Of a stretch of 13,535 nt of DNA, positions 1 through 7,763 are shown one piece after another. The notes beneath the pieces were generated by a model. That model had not been told where the DNA came from and searched no databases. It saw only the letters and a list, made by a program, of their open reading frames with translations. Origin of the DNA: an uncultured Desulfurobacterium sp. (GTDB lineage Bacteria; Aquificota; Aquificia; Desulfurobacteriales; Desulfurobacteriaceae); NCBI GenBank assembly GCA_913055135.1, contig CAJXJV010000014.1:1-13535 (forward strand), in the 5' to 3' direction. Both the position numbers and the translations under genes were made by a program. Position 1 is the stretch's first letter, and each line of letters opens with the position of its first letter.

Positions 1-800
1 ACCTGAAGTCAGCTTTTGTAGAGCTCCATGGAAGTTACCTTGGGATTTCTGGAACTCTTGCAGTAAGAAGAGACTTCCACAGTGCTTTTGGAAATAAGAC
101 GACTTATAAAGTTTCAGCAACTTATAAGTTGGATTTGACGCAAACAACGTTTAAAGGACAGTACGGAACAGGATTTAAGGCACCGAGTCTATATCAGCTT
201 TACAGCTCTTATGGAAATTCTGACTTAAAACCTGAAACAAGCGAAGGCTGGATCATTGGAGTAAAACAAGATTTCTCAAAGTGGATTCCGTTTAAAACTA
301 ATATGGAGGTTAATTACTTTAAGAATCATGTATGGAACATGATAGATATGCCTTGGTGGCAAGGAGTTTTCACTTATGAAAACTACAACAGAGTTATTAC
401 TGAAGGTTCTGAGCTAAAAGTTTCAATTTCTCCTTTTGAGAATTTTGAAGCTTATGCAACTTACACCCATTTGAGAGCAGTAGAGTATGACCCATCTCAG
501 CAGACATGGAAAAAGCTTGCAAGACGTCCTGAGTTTAGTTATACAACTGGATTTAAATCTCAGTATAAGAGGCTCAAGTTTTCTGCTTGGGCTGAACATT
601 ACAGCGATAGGATAGATGGCAGTGGTGAGATACTAAGAGCTTTTACCACTTACAACTGTTACGCCTCTTACCAGCTTAACGACAGGGTTAACTTCTATCT
701 TAAAGGTGTTAACCTGACAGATAAAGATTACGAGCTCGCCTACGGCTACAACACAATGGGAAGAGCATTCTTTGCCGGCGTTAGTTTAACTTTCAAGTAA
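1..800 (+). CDS. TonB-dependent outer-membrane receptor, C-terminal part (BtuB-like), 5' end outside window
   Basis: The frame is open from base 3 with no stop upstream, so this is the last 265 residues of a larger gene cut by the window edge; the TTG at 129 is not its start. The product is the C-terminal half of a TonB-dependent receptor beta-barrel, which imports a scarce ligand across the outer membrane using TonB energy. Visible signs are alternating amphipathic strands rich in Tyr/Trp/Phe, the family motif GTGFKAPSLYQLYSSYG followed by LKPETSEGW, and the end motif NLTDKDYELAYGYNTMGR. That last motif resembles the end of E. coli BtuB, so cobalamin or a related corrinoid is the first guess. 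Siderophore or other metal-chelate receptors share these signatures, and the plug domain and TonB box are missing. The last residues are LTFK, so the usual terminal Phe is followed by one Lys. A hairpin follows the stop. Confidence 0.85.
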   Translation, partial: LKSAFVELHGSYLGISGTLAVRRDFHSAFGNKTTYKVSATYKLDLTQTTFKGQYGTGFKAPSLYQLYSSYGNSDLKPETSEGWIIGVKQDFSKWIPFKTNMEVNYFKNHVWNMIDMPWWQGVFTYENYNRVITEGSELKVSISPFENFEAYATYTHLRAVEYDPSQQTWKKLARRPEFSYTTGFKSQYKRLKFSAWAEHYSDRIDGSGEILRAFTTYNCYASYQLNDRVNFYLKGVNLTDKDYELAYGYNTMGRAFFAGVSLTFK

Positions 801-806
801 AATTTC

Positions 807-825
807 ACGGGGGTTTCTGCCCCGT
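807..825 (+). terminator. short GC hairpin after the receptor gene, possible terminator
   Basis: ACGGGG (807-812) pairs with CCCCGT (820-825) around a 7-base loop, starting 7 bases after the receptor stop codon. What follows is TATCTCTG rather than a T-run, so intrinsic termination would be weak. It may separate the receptor from the downstream lyase gene or only protect the mRNA end. Confidence 0.35.
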
Positions 826-854
826 TATCTCTGACTGTGTAAATATGGAGGGGA

Positions 855-1832
855 ATGGTGGAAGAGCTCTTTGAATTGGGTAAAAAGGTTTTAGCAGATG
901 AGTTGAAAGTTGAAGAATTGGAAAAATATCCTGAAAATCTTCGGGAAAGAAAACCTTTTGAAAAGCCTTTCAGAAGGTCTGCACTTATAGTTTCTGGAGA
1001 TAGGATTAAACACTTGAGAAAAGTTTTTAGTAGAGATGCTGATATTATTATTTTTAACGTAGAAGATGGAGTTTCAGATAAGAATAAACCTTTTGCCAGA
1101 TTATTTTTGAAAAAGTTCCTAACTAATACTCCTTTTGATGGTTCAAAGGAAGTTGTTATAAGGGTTAATCCTCTTGATTCGTCCTATTTTTGGGAAGATA
1201 TAACTAAGCTCCTTCCAGCTATTCCTCACGCTATTCGTCTCAGTAAGGTAGAAACAGCAGAAGACATCGTTGTGCTTGAGGGAATTTTAAAAGCTTTTGA
1301 ACTATCGAAAGGATTAGAAGAGGGGACTATAAAACTACAACTATCGATCGAAACTGGAGGGGCAATTGAAAATTTAGGAGAGATTTTAAGAGCTTCTAAG
1401 AGAATTAATGCTGCATACCTTGGAATTCTTGATCTTTTTGCAGACCTAAAGCTTTCCCAGAAGCTTTTAAAAACGTCAAGATTTGCAGACTACATTAGAG
1501 AAAAGTTTGTTCTTACCTGTAGAGTTCATAACATTTCACCGATTGCCCCAGCTTATCAGGATTACGAGGACTTAGAAGGCTTTAGGAAAGAGGCAGAAAA
1601 GGAGAAAGAACTTGGATTTGTCGGAAAAATGTGTATTTCAGTTAAGCAGGTAGGAATAGCTAACGAAGTTTTCTCTCCTTCCTTAGAGGAAATAGAAGAA
1701 GCTAAGGAGATTGTAAGTCTCTACGAAAAAGCACTAGAAGAAGGAAAGGGAGGAATAACTTACAGAGGAAAGTTTATCGATCAGCCAATCTACAGAGATG
1801 CCCTTAATAAGATCAGGTATTTACAGAGTTAA
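855..1832 (+). CDS. HpcH/HpaI aldolase / citrate lyase beta-subunit (CitE) family protein
   Basis: This is a 325-residue member of the CitE-like TIM-barrel lyases, which cleave or form acyl-CoA thioesters such as citryl-, malyl- or citramalyl-CoA with Mg2+. Family landmarks appear in order: RRSALIVSGDR (40-50), the FNVEDGV segment (67-73), VIRVNP (101-106) with the substrate Arg, the metal-ligand region LSIETGGAIEN (163-172; Glu166), and LGILDL (189-194; Asp193). The usual HPxQ motif near residue 262 reads SVKQ. About 40 extra residues precede the normal CitE start. The substrate cannot be read from sequence; a role in central carbon (reverse TCA side reactions) or in B12-linked C5 metabolism is speculation. 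SD-like GGAGGGG (847-853) lies too close to ATG 855, so the adjacent GTG at 858 may be the real start. Its 3' end overlaps the convergent LysR gene by 20 bp. Confidence 0.82.
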   Translation: MVEELFELGKKVLADELKVEELEKYPENLRERKPFEKPFRRSALIVSGDRIKHLRKVFSRDADIIIFNVEDGVSDKNKPFARLFLKKFLTNTPFDGSKEVVIRVNPLDSSYFWEDITKLLPAIPHAIRLSKVETAEDIVVLEGILKAFELSKGLEEGTIKLQLSIETGGAIENLGEILRASKRINAAYLGILDLFADLKLSQKLLKTSRFADYIREKFVLTCRVHNISPIAPAYQDYEDLEGFRKEAEKEKELGFVGKMCISVKQVGIANEVFSPSLEEIEEAKEIVSLYEKALEEGKGGITYRGKFIDQPIYRDALNKIRYLQS

Positions 1833-2715
1833 AGAACTTCTCAAGGTTATCCCAGAGTGTTCTCGCAGCAGGTATGGGGGTAATATCCTTTCTTCTGACT
1901 GCGTAGAAACTTCTTTTTATGGAAAGCCCTTCTATTTTAATTGTTTTCAACTTGTTGCATTCAAGCTCTCTCTGAATGGAGTATTTTGATACAAGACCAA
2001 AGCCAACACCTTTCCTTACAGCTTCTTTTATAGCTGTATTGCTTCCTAAAAATGCAACAATGTCTAAAAAAATAGGATTAATGCCTTTTTCTTCAAGAGC
2101 TTTTTCGACAGTTAACCTTGTTCCCGAATCTTCTTCTCTGAAAATAAGGGGAACTTTCGTTATCCCTTCAACTTTTATGGTTTCTGACCTGTAGTATGAG
2201 GGAGCTATCAAAACTATTTCATCATCTAAAATTTTTTTGTACTCTAACCTCTGGTCGCTAATCTTCGAACCAACAAATCCGATGTCGTACTCCGGTATCG
2301 CTTCTTTTAGTTGCTTAACGACCTTTTTTGAATCAAGGATTTCAACCTGGATTACGACTTCAGGCATTATGTGTTTCAGCTTTGGAAGTATGTGGGGAAT
2401 CAGATAATCTCCAGGTATATTGCTTGCTGCAATCCTTAGAGTTCCCTTGGATTTCTTTGTAACTGAAAGGAGTTCTGAAAGTGCCTCTTCTTTCTTTTTC
2501 AAGAGTTCCACAGCATACCTGTACAGTATTTTAGCCTCATGGGTTGGAATTACCTTCCTTCCAACCCTGTCAAAGAGTCGTAATCCCAATTCATCTTCTA
2601 AATTCTGAATATGAGCGCTAACTGTCGGCTGGGATATGCTGAGCTTCTCAGCAGCCTTAGAGAAACTTCTAAGTTCAAAAACTTTTGCAAATACTTCTAA
2701 CTGCCTTAAATCCAT
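1813..2715 (-). CDS. LysR-family transcriptional regulator
   Basis: This 300-residue protein has the standard LysR length and layout. An N-terminal winged helix-turn-helix (about 1-60) carries the hallmark FSKAAEKLSISQPTVSAHIQ and the LEDELGLRLFDR wing. A periplasmic-binding-protein-like effector domain (about 90-295) includes GTLRIAAS and a late segment with GVGFGLVSKYS. It acts as a DNA-binding activator or repressor responding to a small molecule. The N-terminus resembles the CysB/CbbR branch, but the effector cannot be inferred. The ATG lies one base after the stop of the small membrane-protein gene, so it is the last gene of the DUF309-membrane protein-LysR unit. The stop lies inside the end of the convergent lyase gene; LysR proteins often regulate neighbours, so that lyase is a candidate target, although the usual divergent arrangement is absent. 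Confidence 0.93.
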   Translation of the reverse strand: MDLRQLEVFAKVFELRSFSKAAEKLSISQPTVSAHIQNLEDELGLRLFDRVGRKVIPTHEAKILYRYAVELLKKKEEALSELLSVTKKSKGTLRIAASNIPGDYLIPHILPKLKHIMPEVVIQVEILDSKKVVKQLKEAIPEYDIGFVGSKISDQRLEYKKILDDEIVLIAPSYYRSETIKVEGITKVPLIFREEDSGTRLTVEKALEEKGINPIFLDIVAFLGSNTAIKEAVRKGVGFGLVSKYSIQRELECNKLKTIKIEGLSIKRSFYAVRRKDITPIPAARTLWDNLEKFFNSVNT

Positions 2716-2716
2716 C

Positions 2717-3037
2717 TTACTCCAGACCGGTGATTTTCAGGACAACATCGACTGTAACAAAGAAGAAAAGCCCTGACATGAGAAGAGCTATCATTGCTCC
2801 AAATCCCCAGACAATTGGCGAAAGCCTCATGCTCTTAACATACTTCACGTAGAATAAGAGTGTTATGACAGCAAAGATGGCAGCAAGGCTTACTTTTAGT
2901 CCCATGTAGTGTTCAAGGTCAAGTACCTGAGAGAAAATACCAAGTGGTAAGAGAGAAAACATTACCATCATTATGAATCCGACAATTGTAGAACCTATTC
3001 CGAGACCTTTTGCAAGACCATCGTTAAAGCCTTCCAT
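2717..3037 (-). CDS. small three-helix membrane protein, function unknown
   Basis: I do not recognise this family. An upstream ATG at 3049 would give 110 residues, but its first codons contain GGAGGGAG, an ideal Shine-Dalgarno for the ATG at 3037, whereas only weak GAAGA precedes 3049. The 106-residue form starting MEGFNDGLAKGLGIG is therefore preferred. Three hydrophobic segments are visible: roughly residues 11-37 (Gly/Met/Leu-rich), 47-67 and 76-102, with a KYVKSMR positive loop between the second and third. No catalytic motif or conserved charged pair inside the helices is evident. It begins 42 bases after the DUF309 stop and ends one base before the LysR start, so it is probably co-transcribed with both and could be a small sensor or accessory membrane subunit. 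That role is a guess from context only. Confidence 0.75.
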   Translation of the reverse strand: MEGFNDGLAKGLGIGSTIVGFIMMVMFSLLPLGIFSQVLDLEHYMGLKVSLAAIFAVITLLFYVKYVKSMRLSPIVWGFGAMIALLMSGLFFFVTVDVVLKITGLE

Positions 3038-3079
3038 ATCTCCCTCCATTCTTCAGATTAATTACAGGTTCTAATTTTA

Positions 3080-3694
3080 TCAAAACTCTATAATCTTATT
3101 CGAATCTGGTTTTTCAATTTCTTTTTTCAGTAAATCAACATTCACTCCGTAAGTCTCCCCTGAGTAGGGTTCAAGCAGTTCTCTCGCATTTTTCAAGAGG
3201 AGCTCAAATCCTCTAAGGTTGTAGTTCGTTAAATGGTAGTAAGCCACTCCAAGTTGTATTAAGGCTTGAAGAAATTCCCTGTATTTTCCGAATTCTCCCA
3301 TCCAGAGCTCTTCAAGAAGTTCGTGAACTTCAAAGTAGAGTTTTGCCTCAAAGAGTTTTCTTGCCATCCGAATATTTTTTTCTATGTCATTACCTACGGG
3401 TTCAAACTCTTCAAGGGACTGGAGAAATTCTCTGTAAGCAGTTGCTTTTTCTTTGAGATATTCTTCAGTAAATGGGTCTAATTCTTTTCTGTTCAAACTT
3501 AGCTTGTTATTTTCTTTCCTTATTAGTGGGAATTCAGAAACAATTACTTTTCCAATTCTTTCGTCTGTTTCAACACACTCCTTTTCAATAACCTCTATTA
3601 CAGTCAATAGCTTTTCTAAATCTTCGTTTTCTTTTTCTCTCAGATAATCGCAGAGATTGTGGGCAAACCAGTTTCTTATTTCGAAAAGATCCAA
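3080..3694 (-). CDS. DUF309 domain protein with long N-terminal extension
   Basis: The C-terminal part (about residues 110-195 of 204) matches the helical DUF309 family. It has the sequence LFEAKLYFEVHELLEELWM followed by FLQALIQLGVAYYHL and a repeat-like helix ending in a LLEPYSGETYGV loop. The conserved His of FEVHE and the Glu/Trp pair of EELW are present. DUF309 proteins are small, soluble and of unknown biochemical role, and are common in cyanobacteria, Gram-positives and Aquificota. The first ~110 residues are highly charged, probably helical, and not assignable; typical DUF309 proteins are shorter. Translation appears to start at TTG (3692-3694) behind GGAGAAGGA. The gene is first after the leuC hairpin terminator and is followed 42 bases later by the small membrane-protein gene and then LysR. 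Confidence 0.8.
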   Translation of the reverse strand: MDLFEIRNWFAHNLCDYLREKENEDLEKLLTVIEVIEKECVETDERIGKVIVSEFPLIRKENNKLSLNRKELDPFTEEYLKEKATAYREFLQSLEEFEPVGNDIEKNIRMARKLFEAKLYFEVHELLEELWMGEFGKYREFLQALIQLGVAYYHLTNYNLRGFELLLKNARELLEPYSGETYGVNVDLLKKEIEKPDSNKIIEF

Positions 3695-3727
3695 GTTCCT
3701 TCTCCAGAAAGTATTAATTTAGCAAAT

Positions 3728-3752
3728 GGTGCCAGACATAGAGTCTGACACC
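3728..3752 (-). terminator. hairpin terminator downstream of leuC
   Basis: Read on the minus strand, GGTGTCAGAC and GTCTGGCACC form a 10-bp stem with a single G-T wobble and a 5-base loop. It lies 18 bases past the leuC stop codon and before the DUF309 gene. The following bases (ATTTGCTAAA) contain only a broken T-run, so termination may be partial or factor-assisted. The position between two same-strand genes marks the end of the dsbC-like/ABC/leuC transcription unit. Confidence 0.65.
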
Positions 3753-3770
3753 GGAAAATGGAGGATTTTC

Positions 3771-5045
3771 TTAGCTTTCAGAGCCAACAACTTCATCAGG
3801 ATGGGCAATTCTACCGAGAACGGCAGAAGCAGCAGCAACCGCTGGAGATGAAAGATAAACTTCACTTTCAGGGTGTCCCATTCTCCCGACAAAGTTTCTG
3901 TTGGTTGTTGCAATAGCCCTTTCGCCTTTAGCAAGGATTCCCATGTGTCCACCAAGACATGGACCGCAGGTTGGAGTTGAGACGACGCACTCTGCATCTA
4001 TGAATATGTCAATAAGTCCTTCATCAATAGCTTGTTTGTAGATCTCTTGAGTTGCAGGGATAACGATACATCTTACGTTTGGATTGACCTTTTTACCTTT
4101 GAGTATCTGGGCAGCAATCCTGAGGTCGCTGATCCTTCCGTTTGTACAGGAACCGATAACAACTTGATCGATTGTCACATGTGTTGCTTCCGTAACAGGT
4201 CTTGTATTTGATGGAAGGTATGGGAATGCAACCTGAGGTTCTATCTTTGAAACATCTATTTCATAGACTTCTGAGTATTCAGCATCTGGGTCGGACTTGT
4301 AAAGCTTGTAAGGTCTTTCTGCTCTACCTTTAACGTATTCGAGAGTTTTTTCGTCTGGTTCGATGATTCCGTTCTTCGCTCCGGCTTCAATTGCCATGTT
4401 GCAGATTGTGAATCTGTCATCCATTGGAAGATCTCTAATGGCTTCTCCAGTGTGTTCCATTGTCTTATAGAGAGCTCCATCAACGCCGATCATTCCAATT
4501 ACGTAGAGGATAAGATCCTTACCACTTACCCACTTCTGGCGTTTTCCGTAGTAGATGAACTTCATCTGTTCAGGAACTTTGAACCAGACCTCTCCTGTGA
4601 GCCACGCATAAGCCATGTCTGTGGAACCGACTCCTGTTGAGAAAGCTCCAAGAGCTCCGTAAGTACAGGTGTGGGAGTCAGCACCTATTACTACGTCTCC
4701 AGGACCAACAACACCCTGCTCTGGAAGGAGGGCGTGCTCGATTCCAACCCTTCCTTCAGACCAGAAGTGTTTAATGTTGAACTCCCTTGCAAAATCTCTC
4801 ATCATTTTTACCTGTTCGGCAGCCTTTATGTCCTTCGCAGGGACAAAGTGATCTGGAACGAGGGCAATTCTCTCCCTGTCCCATACAGTTTTAGCACCGA
4901 GGGCTTTAATCTGCTTTATTGCAATTGGAGCTGTGACGTCGTTTGCAAGGGCAATGTCAACTTTGCACATTATCAGTTCACCAGGATAGACCTCTTTCTT
5001 CCCGGCGTGGTCTGCAAGTATCTTCTGAGTAATTGTCATTCCCAT
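3771..5045 (-). CDS. leuC: 3-isopropylmalate dehydratase large subunit
   Basis: This is the large, [4Fe-4S]-carrying subunit of isopropylmalate isomerase, which interconverts 2- and 3-isopropylmalate in leucine synthesis together with LeuD. The 424-residue length and sequence fit the archaeal/thermophile LeuC-homoaconitase type rather than the ~466-residue E. coli type. Cluster ligands are Cys300 (GSCTNGR) and Cys360/Cys363 ([13 protein letters not shown]); the active-site segment [20 protein letters not shown] starts at residue 121. The first Met has AAGGAG eight bases upstream, making M1 the likely start. No leuD lies nearby, although the large subunit needs one. Homoaconitase is the main alternative; specificity sits mostly in the small subunit, so it cannot be settled here. 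The gene begins 40 bases after the ABC ATPase and ends at a hairpin terminator. Confidence 0.92.
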   Translation of the reverse strand: MGMTITQKILADHAGKKEVYPGELIMCKVDIALANDVTAPIAIKQIKALGAKTVWDRERIALVPDHFVPAKDIKAAEQVKMMRDFAREFNIKHFWSEGRVGIEHALLPEQGVVGPGDVVIGADSHTCTYGALGAFSTGVGSTDMAYAWLTGEVWFKVPEQMKFIYYGKRQKWVSGKDLILYVIGMIGVDGALYKTMEHTGEAIRDLPMDDRFTICNMAIEAGAKNGIIEPDEKTLEYVKGRAERPYKLYKSDPDAEYSEVYEIDVSKIEPQVAFPYLPSNTRPVTEATHVTIDQVVIGSCTNGRISDLRIAAQILKGKKVNPNVRCIVIPATQEIYKQAIDEGLIDIFIDAECVVSTPTCGPCLGGHMGILAKGERAIATTNRNFVGRMGHPESEVYLSSPAVAAASAVLGRIAHPDEVVGSES

Positions 5046-5085
5046 CTCTTTTACTCCTTATGAAAGGATTTAAATTGAAGAAAAA

Positions 5086-5862
5086 TTATACGTGTTTATC
5101 TCCAACTAAGAAAATAGGACCATACTCCGTTTCAGCAATCTTTACGTCAACTTCATAAATTCTTGAAAGGAGTTCTTCGTTAAGGATTTCCTCTTTGTTT
5201 CCTATAAAGTATTCGTTGTAACCTATAAGTATTACCTTTTCTACATACTCCCAGACAAAGTTTATATCATGAGTAACCATAAGTATTCCAAATCTTTTTT
5301 CCTTGTTGAGTCTATGGATGATTTTTAAAATCCTTTTACTGCTTTTCAGATCAACACCTGTTGTTGGTTCGTCTAAGAAAATGTAGTGGGGATTGCTAAC
5401 AAGAGCTCTTGCTATAAGCGTTTTCCTCTGTTGACCGCCGGAGAGAGTGTTGAACTGTTTATTAGCAATTGATTCAATTCCCAGCAGTTTCATCCAGTGG
5501 AAGGCAACTTCTCTTTCCCTGTCAGTTAGTTTTTGAAATCTACTTAGCCTTGGGAAAAAACCAGAAAGGACAACATCTAAAGCAGTTGCAGGAAAGTTGT
5601 GAGAGTAGTCTTCCATTTGAGGAACATAACTCAGAAATCTCTTTTCGTCACACCCTTTTGTGCAGTCAATACCGTGAATAAAAACTTTTCCGGATAACGG
5701 CGGGATTATTCCAAGGATAGTTTTCAATAACGTGCTCTTTCCAACCCCGTTTGGACCTACAACGATCCAGAATTCGCTTTCTGCCATGTAAAATGAGAGC
5801 CTCTTAAGAAGGGGTTCGCCATATCCGATTGTTAAATCTTCAACTCTGATACCTTTTTCCAT
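5086..5862 (-). CDS. ABC transporter ATP-binding protein, zinc/manganese (ZnuC/MntB) type
   Basis: This is a complete 258-residue ABC ATPase. It shows Walker A GPNGVGKST (36-44), Q-loop YVPQMED (Gln82), signature LSGGQQRK (140-147), Walker B YIFLDEP (160-166), D-loop and switch His198 (VTHD). The phrase FPATALDVVLSG after the Q-loop and the overall fit point to the metal-ion importer subfamily (Zn, Mn or Fe), but substrate cannot be known from an ATPase. It would power a membrane permease pair from the cytoplasmic face. No permease or substrate-binding gene lies beside it, which is unusual because these are normally one operon. Its ATG overlaps the stop of the DsbC-like gene by one base (TAATG), suggesting translational coupling. 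leuC follows after 40 bases. Confidence 0.9.
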   Translation of the reverse strand: MEKGIRVEDLTIGYGEPLLKRLSFYMAESEFWIVVGPNGVGKSTLLKTILGIIPPLSGKVFIHGIDCTKGCDEKRFLSYVPQMEDYSHNFPATALDVVLSGFFPRLSRFQKLTDREREVAFHWMKLLGIESIANKQFNTLSGGQQRKTLIARALVSNPHYIFLDEPTTGVDLKSSKRILKIIHRLNKEKRFGILMVTHDINFVWEYVEKVILIGYNEYFIGNKEEILNEELLSRIYEVDVKIAETEYGPIFLVGDKHV

Positions 5863-6779
5863 TATTTCTGCTTTATAACCTCTTCTAAAGGTTTGAATCC
5901 TACAAAAACGTAACCTTTTTCTTTTTCTGTAGGTGGAATGTAGATGATTGTGGGGGTTGCGTGGATGTTGTGGGAGAGGAGTTCCTTCTGAAGATCCTTA
6001 TAGAATTTGTCGAGCTCTTTTCTCTCTTTCTCTGGAATCTTGCTGTAGTTTTTGTCAACTTCTTTTGAGAAGATTTTTACATATTTCATGAAATCTCCAT
6101 TTCCTTTGGAAAACATCTTTTCCATGGCACTTTTCATTCCTTCCTTTCTGGCAAGCTGCGTAAAATAGACAAATCCTTTCAGGGATCTCTCTCCATGAAC
6201 TGGAAGGGGAATCATGTGAATTTGAAGATCAAGCTCCTGAACTTTTTTACCTGCAACCTCTTTGAAATGTTTATAGCAGAAAGGACAATAGACATCCCAG
6301 ACTATATAAACCTTATTCTTTCCGTTTCCTATAATGTGTGGAATATTTGCTTTCTGAAGTTTCTCATCTATAGCTTTCAGCCACGAGAGATCCTGTTTTA
6401 AGGGGACCTCACTTTCCTTTGGCTTTAGAGGAATTATACCGACTTCTTTTCCTTCTTTCCTAACCTTAAAGAGATCCAATACAAGGTATTTGCCATCTTC
6501 AGACATCCAGATATACTTTCTTACCATTCTGTTATTCTTTTTGTTAACAATTGTTACCTCAAACATTCTTAGACCTTCAACGGGAGAATCTTTAATCGCT
6601 TTTACCTCCCTTACTTCCACTCCTCTAACAGCAAGCGGCTTCAGGACAGCCTTTATTACAGATTCCTCTTCCTGAACACTCACTTTTTTGGTTTCTGCCT
6701 TTTCTTTCTCCTGTGCATTTGAGCACGAAAAGAGAAAAGAAGTTGCAAGAAGTGCTAAAAAAACCTTTTTCCTGCTCAT
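5862..6779 (-). CDS. DsbC/DsbG-like thiol-disulfide isomerase, probable lipoprotein
   Basis: The product is a periplasmic thioredoxin-fold protein expected to shuffle or reduce disulfides. From the ATG at 6779 it has 305 residues. A signal sequence (SRKKVFLALLATSFLFSC) ends in Cys19 at a lipobox-like LFSC, whose Phe at -2 is non-standard. A charged linker and a DsbC-type N-terminal region follow, then a thioredoxin fold with active site YCPFC (Cys165/Cys168) and the cis-Pro loop HATPT (Pro276). A TTG two codons earlier (6785) is possible, but GGAAGG sits 9 bases from the ATG and only 3 from the TTG, so ATG is chosen. It is first in a unit with the metal-type ABC ATPase and leuC, behind its own promoter. 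DsbG-like or a general DsbA-family role are alternatives. Confidence 0.87.
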   Translation of the reverse strand: MSRKKVFLALLATSFLFSCSNAQEKEKAETKKVSVQEEESVIKAVLKPLAVRGVEVREVKAIKDSPVEGLRMFEVTIVNKKNNRMVRKYIWMSEDGKYLVLDLFKVRKEGKEVGIIPLKPKESEVPLKQDLSWLKAIDEKLQKANIPHIIGNGKNKVYIVWDVYCPFCYKHFKEVAGKKVQELDLQIHMIPLPVHGERSLKGFVYFTQLARKEGMKSAMEKMFSKGNGDFMKYVKIFSKEVDKNYSKIPEKERKELDKFYKDLQKELLSHNIHATPTIIYIPPTEKEKGYVFVGFKPLEEVIKQK

Positions 6780-6844
6780 CTCCAAATACCTTCCACTTTT
6801 AATTTTTTATGCATTCAGCGGTATCTACCTCTATCTTAAGCTGA

Positions 6845-6873
6845 AATATACGCTAATGTGTGTTAATTCTCAA
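6845..6873 (-). promoter_or_regulatory. sigma70-type promoter for the dsbC-like/ABC/leuC unit
   Basis: On the minus strand TTGAGA (6873-6868) is followed after exactly 17 bases by TATATT (6850-6845). Each hexamer matches its consensus at five of six positions. The -35 box overlaps the stop codon of the upstream DUF3108 gene. Transcription would start near 6838, giving a leader of about 60 bases before the ATG at 6779. I see no clear operator or riboswitch fold in that leader. Confidence 0.6.
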
Positions 6874-7763
6874 CCGTTGTCATCTCCAATCTCTCCGCTT
6901 AACACTTTCTCTAAGAGACTCTTTTTCCTTTGTTTTTCGTATTCTTTCTTTAGATCGAAATTTTTTCCTTTTGCAGAAACTAAAACGGCACTGACGCTAC
7001 CTATCTTCACTTCTGCAATAACTTTTACAGGAATGTGCCTTTTATCGGCTGTAAACCAGAAGATTACTTTACCCTTCCTTTCGAATGCTCCCTCAGGAGA
7101 AAGGTTATTTGACGGAATGACTTTGAAGGTTTCTATCTCTCCAAAAGGTGTTGATAATTTCTCTTTGCCAACAACTTTGAAGCTGACGTTTTGAAATTTT
7201 CCACCTGCAAAGATCGGGAAGACCGTTTCTTTTCCAACTTCAAAGATCCCGTATCTTCGAAAGTAGAAGGTAGCTGTAACGATGTCCTGAAAAGGAATAG
7301 ATGGAATTTTTACAAACTTTATCCTGACTTTGTCTGTTCCTGGCTTTCTCTTTATATACTTGACCTTCCTGTTTTTCAGATCGTAGATGTAAATTTTTTC
7401 TCTGATGTAGTTCCCTTCCTTTTGAGAAAGGAAAGTCTTTTCTGGAGACTTTGTTTCTTCGTTCCAGAGAGAGTATCCCTTGTCCTCTATAGATTTAAAC
7501 CATGCACCAATACCAGCGGTGGAAGCTCTTCCAGAGAACTTATAACGGTGTTTGTCTATCCGTTTCACTTCCGATTTTGAGTTGGCGACGTAGAAGATGG
7601 TCCAGTAAAGCCTGTACTTTAAGACTTCTCCGTCAAAATCGTAATCGGATGGTTTATCGGAGATTACCAGCTTTGGCTCAAAAGAAAAACTGTTAGAGAA
7701 TAAACATAGCGTCGCCGTAACTGTAAAAGCGATAACCTTTTTTAACAGCTTCCCTGTAAGCAT
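6870..7763 (-). CDS. DUF3108 family exported protein
   Basis: This 297-residue protein begins with a clear Sec signal (KLLKKVIAFTVTATLCLFSNSFS, cleavage probably near residue 26-28) and continues as a beta-rich domain resembling DUF3108. Recognisable pieces are the early LKYRLYW strand, the late KVIFWFTADKRHIPVKV segment typical of the family, and the preceding GEIETFKVIP. A lysine-rich tail of about 30 residues ends the protein. DUF3108 proteins are periplasmic or outer-membrane associated, with no established reaction. The ATG has GAGAGAGG upstream and is the only start that keeps the signal peptide, so the first 71 bases lie inside the end of queA in another frame. The two genes are very likely translationally coupled. 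The stop codon overlaps the -35 box of the next promoter. Confidence 0.82.
   Translation of the reverse strand: MLTGKLLKKVIAFTVTATLCLFSNSFSFEPKLVISDKPSDYDFDGEVLKYRLYWTIFYVANSKSEVKRIDKHRYKFSGRASTAGIGAWFKSIEDKGYSLWNEETKSPEKTFLSQKEGNYIREKIYIYDLKNRKVKYIKRKPGTDKVRIKFVKIPSIPFQDIVTATFYFRRYGIFEVGKETVFPIFAGGKFQNVSFKVVGKEKLSTPFGEIETFKVIPSNNLSPEGAFERKGKVIFWFTADKRHIPVKVIAEVKIGSVSAVLVSAKGKNFDLKKEYEKQRKKSLLEKVLSGEIGDDNG

Noticed and set aside
129..131. TTG as the start of the receptor gene
   Set aside because: The frame is open to the left edge with barrel-like sequence, so this is an internal codon of a truncated gene.
3719..3997. 92-codon minus-strand frame overlapping the leuC end
   Set aside because: It lies in another frame of leuC, has no recognisable content, and covers the terminator hairpin; it is a shadow of leuC.
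6688..7194. 168-codon plus-strand frame opposite the DUF3108 gene
   Set aside because: It is antisense to two well-supported genes, rich in Phe/Ser/Leu as expected from reversed Lys/Glu codons, and has no ribosome binding site.
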